Source: Pterobdella sp. o SKG-2022
Lineage: Eukaryota; Annelida; Clitellata; Hirudinida; Piscicolidae
Length of the DNA stretch: 64,000 bases
Assembly (NCBI GenBank): GCA_964035795.1
Contig: OZ038321.1
Coordinates: 24,155,454-24,219,453 of the forward strand
Direction of reading: 5' to 3'
This document shows positions 58,451 through 64,000 of this stretch, piece after piece. The number at the start of each line of letters is the position of its first letter. The stretch's first letter is position 1. A model generated the notes under the pieces. That model was not told the origin of the DNA. It did not search any database and saw only the letters and a list, made by a program, of their open reading frames with translations. The translations under genes and the position numbers were made by a program.

Positions 58451-59232
58451 ACGACGTAGGTGAAAAAAACAATAAGAAGCAACAGAAAGGATTTGAGGGA
58501 TAATACTTATAAACTTTTTACATGATTTTTAGAATGTGAATTTATGCATAAACCTTTATTTTTCTTAATTTTTGAAAATTTTCTATACGGTATGCTAGGA
58601 TTTTTGATAGCCACTGCACTGATGAACCTCCACGACGATACAACACATCACAGATCCACTCAGTTTCATATATTTAAAAATTTTGGTTTTAAATATTTGG
58701 TTGATTAAAAAATTTTGAGTTTTTTTTATTAACTTTCAAGTTGTATATTAGATCTTTCAATTTCAAACGATTATACAGTAGTGTTTATTTGCAACCCTAT
58801 ATTCAATATATAAATGCTTTTAGAGAGTCGAAAGTTTTTTTTTCGAACTCACAAAAAGAATAGTCGTTATCAAATGTTTTGACTACTTTTTAAAAATTAT
58901 CATTCTATTTTATCTACTTGTTACAGACTACCAACACAGACGTTATTGCGAGTTAGGTCGATTTATAATTTGACTATTTTGAAAGCAAAAATTTCGATTT
59001 TTGTAGCAATATCATTGGACGTTAATAGTATATTTTGATCGAGAAGTTTTTCAGCCCAATTGAATATTTGATTGTCTAAAGTACACGGAGACGACACAGG
59101 CTGATGTTTTAGGATGAAACTTAACTTTTGGAAGAAGTTTTTTGCGTTGAATAATTGTATTTAAAAAATATCAAACTTTTGATGTAAAAATTCGAAAAAC
59201 TTACAACTGAAAATACCTTAACATGCCGTTAT
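58451..59232. other. AT-rich spacer
   Basis: No gene or named element is recognised between the LINE end and the palindrome. Confidence 0.4.
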
Positions 59233-59660
59233 ATAGGATTTTTCAATTCAATTCAAAATCTTTGCAATTGATTACCAAATTTTAAAAAAAAATCAATTAA
59301 AAAAAAATAAAGTTTGGTTATTCAAAAAATAAATGAAATTTTGTAAAAAATTTATTTTTCAAATTCAAAATAAATTTTTAAATTGAAATAAAAAAACCGA
59401 AAAAAAAAATTTTTTTTGAGGTATCTTGAGCTTCTCTCTGAAAAATACCATTTATTTTGAACTTGAAAAATAAATTTTTTACAAAATTTTGTTTATTTTT
59501 TGAATAATCAAACTTAATTTTTATTTGAAATTTGGTAATCAATTGCAAAAGTTTTGTAAGCAAATGCAATGATTTGATGCGCAAATGCAAAGATTTGAAA
59601 GTCAATTGCAAAAATTTGGTAGGCAATTGCAAAGATTTTGAATTGAATTGAAAACCCCTA
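59233..59660. repeat. Large palindromic MITE-like element, copy B
   Basis: Left arm 59233-59395 and right arm about 59455-59660 are inverted copies joined by a short centre. The ends read TTCAATTCAATTCAAAATCT on both strands, flanked by TATA/TATAA. The right arm carries extra tandem motifs (CAATTGCAAAGATTT type). It is non-coding; the minus frame at 59378-59632 is only the repeat. Confidence 0.85.
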
Positions 59661-60385
59661 TAAAGCTACACATTACATATCATTTGTTGGCTTTATAAAA
59701 AACGAAAATCTAACACTAAGAAAAACTAACTAAGTAGTGTATCTTTCATAAACTAACCTAAGTTCTCAATTATGTCAAACGAGATTCAAACTCTAATAAA
59801 TAATTCATTAAAAATTATTAATTTAAATTTCAATATGATAGAAACAAACACTAAGGTTTATTGAGAAACTTAATACACGAAGCTTTTCGTAAGAGTATCT
59901 AGTGTGAAAAATGTTTGGAAGCTATGATATTTATAGAGTAATAAAAATAAGTTTCAATGTATTAGAGATGGTTTATTAATCGATTAAACTCTCTGTAGGT
60001 AGAACTTACATTATCAAATACCCCTAGGTGGATTATTGATAAAATGCTGTGCCGTACAGCACTTGATCATTTTAATTCTACTTACAAAAATCTTTATCAC
60101 TTAATTGACCATTTTTATTCTCTTATACATTCATTATTGAATGCAAAATTATAAGCATTTGCATAAAATTGTGAACTCCAATTTGCTTTGAAAAAAACTT
60201 ATCTACTTTGAAATTTCATTCAACTTTATAAAAGTATTAAATTGAAACAAAATGATAATTTTTGATTGTTTTCAAAAAAAAATATTACTTTTGAAAAACC
60301 AACCATTTATAAAACACAGGTGAGCTTAATCAAAAGCAAACAATATTAGAAATGTCTAAAAATTTTTTAAATCAAAAAAATTATT

Positions 60386-61527
60386 ATGACAGGTTAGCAA
60401 ATATATTTTCCATTGATTTCAATTAAATAACTTTATTTATTTTTCATGTAGTTGATTGGGTGGCTGTGGGGATAGCATGGGCCTTCTCCACTATAACAAA
60501 CCTGATCATTCTTCTCATATTCTTTTTCATACGAAATAGATCTAAACTAATTTCTATCGAAAAATCAGAAGGCCAAAAAATTCAATTTGCAGCAGTAGAT
60601 AACTTCATAACAAGTTGTAATTTTGAATGAAAGCTTTTTGTTAATTTATGAACTACATATTTTTTGCTCAAAATTTTTAGCCATGTCTAAGTTTTTTAAA
60701 AGTTAATTTATATTTATTTAGATCCTTTTTCAAATGCTTATTTGGAATGGGAGAAATCAAAGCCAATCAGCACTTCTTCACCAAAATTCCAAAGAAAGCA
60801 AAAAACTTTGATGCCTTTATTGTCAGGAAAAGAAGAAAAAACTTCACGAAATTTCTACAACTTAAATGATAATAAGAATGGAAAAATTGTGCAAAACCAA
60901 AAACCTAATGATTTTATAAATGAATCAAAAAAGAAACCTTACAATAATTCATCAAAAATTAGAAATGAAAAAAGAATTGACTACAATCACTTGAAAACTG
61001 AAAAACCATCAAAATCAAAAATTGTGGTAGACTTAGAAGACTCCCCCATGACTAAAAGAAAACAGAACTTTTCCATCAACAAATCCTACAGGTCAACTAG
61101 GAGTGATTCTCAAGAAAGATCTTCTGTCAATGTTACCAAAGAATCAAATTTGACAAATTCACAAAAAAACAGTGAAAAACAATTGTATTTTGTGAAATGT
61201 GGAAGTAACTGTTCAAGATTAAACTGTCATCCAACTAAAACAGAAAAAGTATCAAAATTTGATTCAAAGACAAAAAGAAAGCCAAATCCTTCAAGACTAA
61301 CTCACCTACCCCCTCGACCAAACAGACAAAGCAGTTCAATGGTGCTTTTAAAAGATGCATCAAGGATGAAATCATCATTAAAACGTTGTCATTCCCATTC
61401 CCCTCCAAACACACCGAGTCCAACCAGGAAAACTCCCAGCATTGATAAACTACACACCTTACACTTAAAAGTTGATGAACTTTGTTATACTTCCCTCCCT
61501 ACTTTCAACTCTCCCATATCTTCATGA
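60386..61527 (+). CDS. Unrecognised single-pass membrane protein, 324 aa
   Basis: Three exons: 60386-60392 (ATGACAG), 60452-60613 and 60722-61527, total 975 nt in frame. The N-terminus is five residues, followed at once by a hydrophobic helix (VAVGIAWAFSTITNLIILLI, residues 6-25, continuing FFFI) and basic RNRSK. By the positive-inside rule the long C-terminal part is cytoplasmic. That part is low-complexity, Lys/Ser/Asn-rich, then Pro-rich (LPPRPNRQSS and HSHSPPNTPSPTRK), with a small Cys cluster CGSNCSRLNC (about 223-232). It contains SH3- and proline-directed-kinase-like motifs. No known family is recognised. The 7-nt first coding exon is inferred from phase. Confidence 0.7.
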
Positions 61528-63671
61528 TCATCCTTTTACATTCTTCTTTTTAACACATGTTTCTAATGTTTCATGTTAAATTATATTATATTTCTATGTT
61601 ATTGTGGATAATCAGATTTTTACAGTTTTGTGTTCAGAATGTTCATGTTAGCGTTTTTATCTTAAAACATGACTTAGAATTTAAAAAAAATCAAACAAAG
61701 ATATTTTAATATTTTAGATTTTTAAAAAATTTACAAAAACTACTATATATGACTTAATTGGTAAAATTTCCAAATCAAACCTTTCTGTGGTGACTCCTTT
61801 TCTTACAACTGAGTATACCACAGCAAAAAATTTCTCAATAGGGTTCAAAAAAAAGGATTAGGTAGGACCATATAAATTCTTCATCTAAAAAACCTTTTGT
61901 TTCTAATTCTAATGTATATATATTTATTTTATTTAGTATTATATTAATAAAACATACATTAAAGAGCATAAATCTTTATTCTTTATATTTAAAACTCGTG
62001 GCAAGTTAGGGTTTTATTGATATGAAATCATACCTTATTTTTGCATTAATTTTGATAAGAGAGATTCGTAGATCTTATTTTGTCACTATCTTCCATTGAT
62101 ATTATGGCATACTGTATCATATCTGTCAATTAAATTATAAAAATTTATACATATTTAATATACATAATTTCAATTACTTACTCATTGCAATGAATAAAGA
62201 TTTTTTTGGTCTTGTTAGTGGAATATTAGTGAAAACTGAAGTTTTTTATTTTTTTCAGTTGGTTTCCCACAATTAACCTTTTTAACTGAAAACTTCAATT
62301 CTACATTCACAATTGTTTCAGGAAGCCTGAAATCTTGACCCCCTTAAGCCCTCTAATAAATCACATTTTTTCTGAATAATTTCATGATATATTTCAGAGT
62401 ACAAAATATAAAAGCCTGAACCAAATAGTAAGATCAACAAACACAAAGTATTTATTAAAGTGAAGATACAAAGCTTTATTTGGAAATATTTTACTTTTAT
62501 TATCACTTGATATTTTAGGCTAGTCTTCGTTTTAATAAATACTTTGTGTTTTTTGGCCTTATTTTAAAGTATATTTGCACTTTTTCAAAGGCTGCTAGAC
62601 ACCTCTGCCTTGAGCTTTATTTGAATATTTAATTTTTGAGTGGAGTCAAGGTTTATGTGTCTAAAAGAAAGCTTTTTTATTTAAAAAACAAACATTGCTT
62701 TCAAATGTCCAACCATTTTCAATTTTATTTTTTTCTCGTCATTAGACATTGGAATAAACTGTATGATAGTTTGTTGACAAAATTTTGCTTAATGTATTTC
62801 GGAACTTCCAATTAACTTTCACATTATTATATTTTTAGCCTTCAAACTTTAGAAACATCAATTGAACTATTCTAAAAATTTTACCCTTTATATATAAATT
62901 TGATAGAAATCAAGTATAAAATTGAAACAGTCCTATAAGCGCGCTATTAAAATATATTTTATTTACATAAATGTAGAAAAATTTTTTTAGTGAACTATTT
63001 TTTAGTCAATTTTGAAAATTGAATTTTGAAAATACCTTTTGTTTAAAAAAAAAACAAGTTTTTATGAAAATATATTGAATTATCTATAGAAAAAATAATT
63101 TTCAATTATTTTAAAAACGTTTGAGAATTTATTGAACAAATTTTCACCGTAACAACAAAAGGCTAAGAACCAGTTGAAAAAATTTGGAAAGCAAATGACG
63201 ATATTGGACTTCTTGAAGAAAGAAGTAAGAAATAGACTTGAAAAAATGTTAAATCAAATACATTTTTTAGAAAATTAAGAAATAGAATCAGAAAAGATGG
63301 GAGTTATATATGAAAAAAGTTAGAAATAAATGTTTGAAAATCGAAGGTCGTATAAAAGATTGGATTTGATTGGTAGTTGACTCGGATAAAACAAAAGATT
63401 TAGTAAGATAACCACAATAACATTGAAAAACTTGAATAAAAAGGATCATTACTAAATTTTTTATTCGATTATTATGAACATTCATAACATTTATTGAGAT
63501 AATTATTAGAGTTCATAAATATCCTCATTTCATTGTGACTCGTGAAAACTATTATTTTACATCCGAGTTTCATCGGGATTATGGTAAAGCTGATCCGCTT
63601 ATGATACGTTGACGGTACTTATTTAAAAAAAAAGATTCACATAAATCTTTCTGGAGCTTTAAATGCCTTAC
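61528..63671. other. Intergenic region
   Basis: AT-rich, with no supported gene. A 20-bp inverted repeat (ACACAAAGTATTTATTAAA at about 62439 and its complement at about 62533) flanks a short minus-strand frame (62318-62506) with one hydrophobic segment, which I do not call as a gene. Confidence 0.4.
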
Positions 63672-63740
63672 CTTCCAATTTCGAGCTGGCAATATAGAAT
63701 GCTGTTGAATTCTTCGATACGAGCATAAGGAGGAATCCAG
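63672..63740 (-). CDS. Internal exon of a gene extending past the window
   Basis: On the minus strand a good acceptor (CTGTTTCAG) and donor (GTAAGG) enclose 69 nt. One frame reads WIPPYARIEEFNSILYCQLE; another is also open. The product is not recognised, and partner exons probably lie beyond the right edge. Confidence 0.45.
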
Positions 63741-64000
63741 CTGAAACAGTTAGATAAAGAGATTTTTATAATTTAATTACATGGCATTTTGTTTTAATAA
63801 TAGTTTTAAGCTTAACAAGCAAAGTATTGGAGTAAATTCCGAGAAAACCAACAAAATTTTCCAAAATATAGGAGTATTTGCTGCCAAACAAACTTATGAT
63901 AACCAAAACCAATGAATTTTTTTCCTATAAATGAATCTTCAAATTTTAGTTCTTCTAAAATGAGAATTAGTTCATGAATCAAAATCTTTTAGAAAAAAAA

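Noticed and set aside
62318..62506. 62-codon minus frame with one hydrophobic segment
   Set aside because: No convincing splice sites or homology, and part of it overlaps an inverted repeat.

Overview
This is a very AT-rich animal (metazoan) genome window. The evidence is spliceosomal GT-AG introns, a Kv1/Shaker potassium channel, an ARL1 GTPase, a U1A/U2B''-type splicing protein, a receptor guanylyl cyclase and a STXBP4 (Synip)-like PDZ protein. Decayed non-LTR retrotransposons, a Tc1/mariner copy, MITE-like palindromes and a 650-bp GATA array make up much of the rest. The phylum cannot be fixed from the sequence. The small in-phase exons recall flatworm micro-exon genes, but other AT-rich invertebrates are possible. 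A 200-N block at 52943-53142 is an assembly gap.

Layout. (1) 1.9-8.7 kb, + strand: a previously unnamed micro-exon gene. It has a signal-peptide exon followed by exons of 12 to 36 nt, all multiples of three and all in phase 1, built by internal duplication. Its second intron holds a LINE fragment and a dead Tc1-like transposon. One micro-exon ends inside a 53-bp near-perfect hairpin that covers its splice donor. (2) 9.6 kb: a degenerate tRNA-Ile-like sequence. (3) 10.7-13.6 kb, +: ARL1, complete, 181 aa in seven exons. (4) 14.7-16.4 kb, -: Shaker-type channel, one large exon, tail-to-tail with ARL1. (5) 16.5-40.3 kb: gene-poor, with a LINE reverse-transcriptase relic, a 24-bp minisatellite, a MITE-like element, the (GATA)n array and a few short coding-like islands. 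(6) 40.3-44.9 kb, -: STXBP4-like protein, 517 aa, 16 exons, without the WW domain of the human protein. (7) 45.9-47.4 kb, +: U1A/U2B'' (SNF) homologue, divergent from STXBP4. (8) 48.1-56.9 kb, -: receptor guanylyl cyclase, about 1,075 aa or slightly more, at least 21 exons. (9) 57.9-59.7 kb: LINE 3' end and a large palindrome. (10) 60.4-61.5 kb, +: an unrecognised single-pass membrane protein of 324 aa. (11) 63.7 kb, -: one exon of a gene that continues past the window.

The exon models were built by hand from splice sites and frame continuity. For ARL1, SNF, STXBP4 and the 60-kb protein the summed exons are exact multiples of three, with a start and a stop. The genes look functionally independent. 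No operon or pathway cluster is evident.
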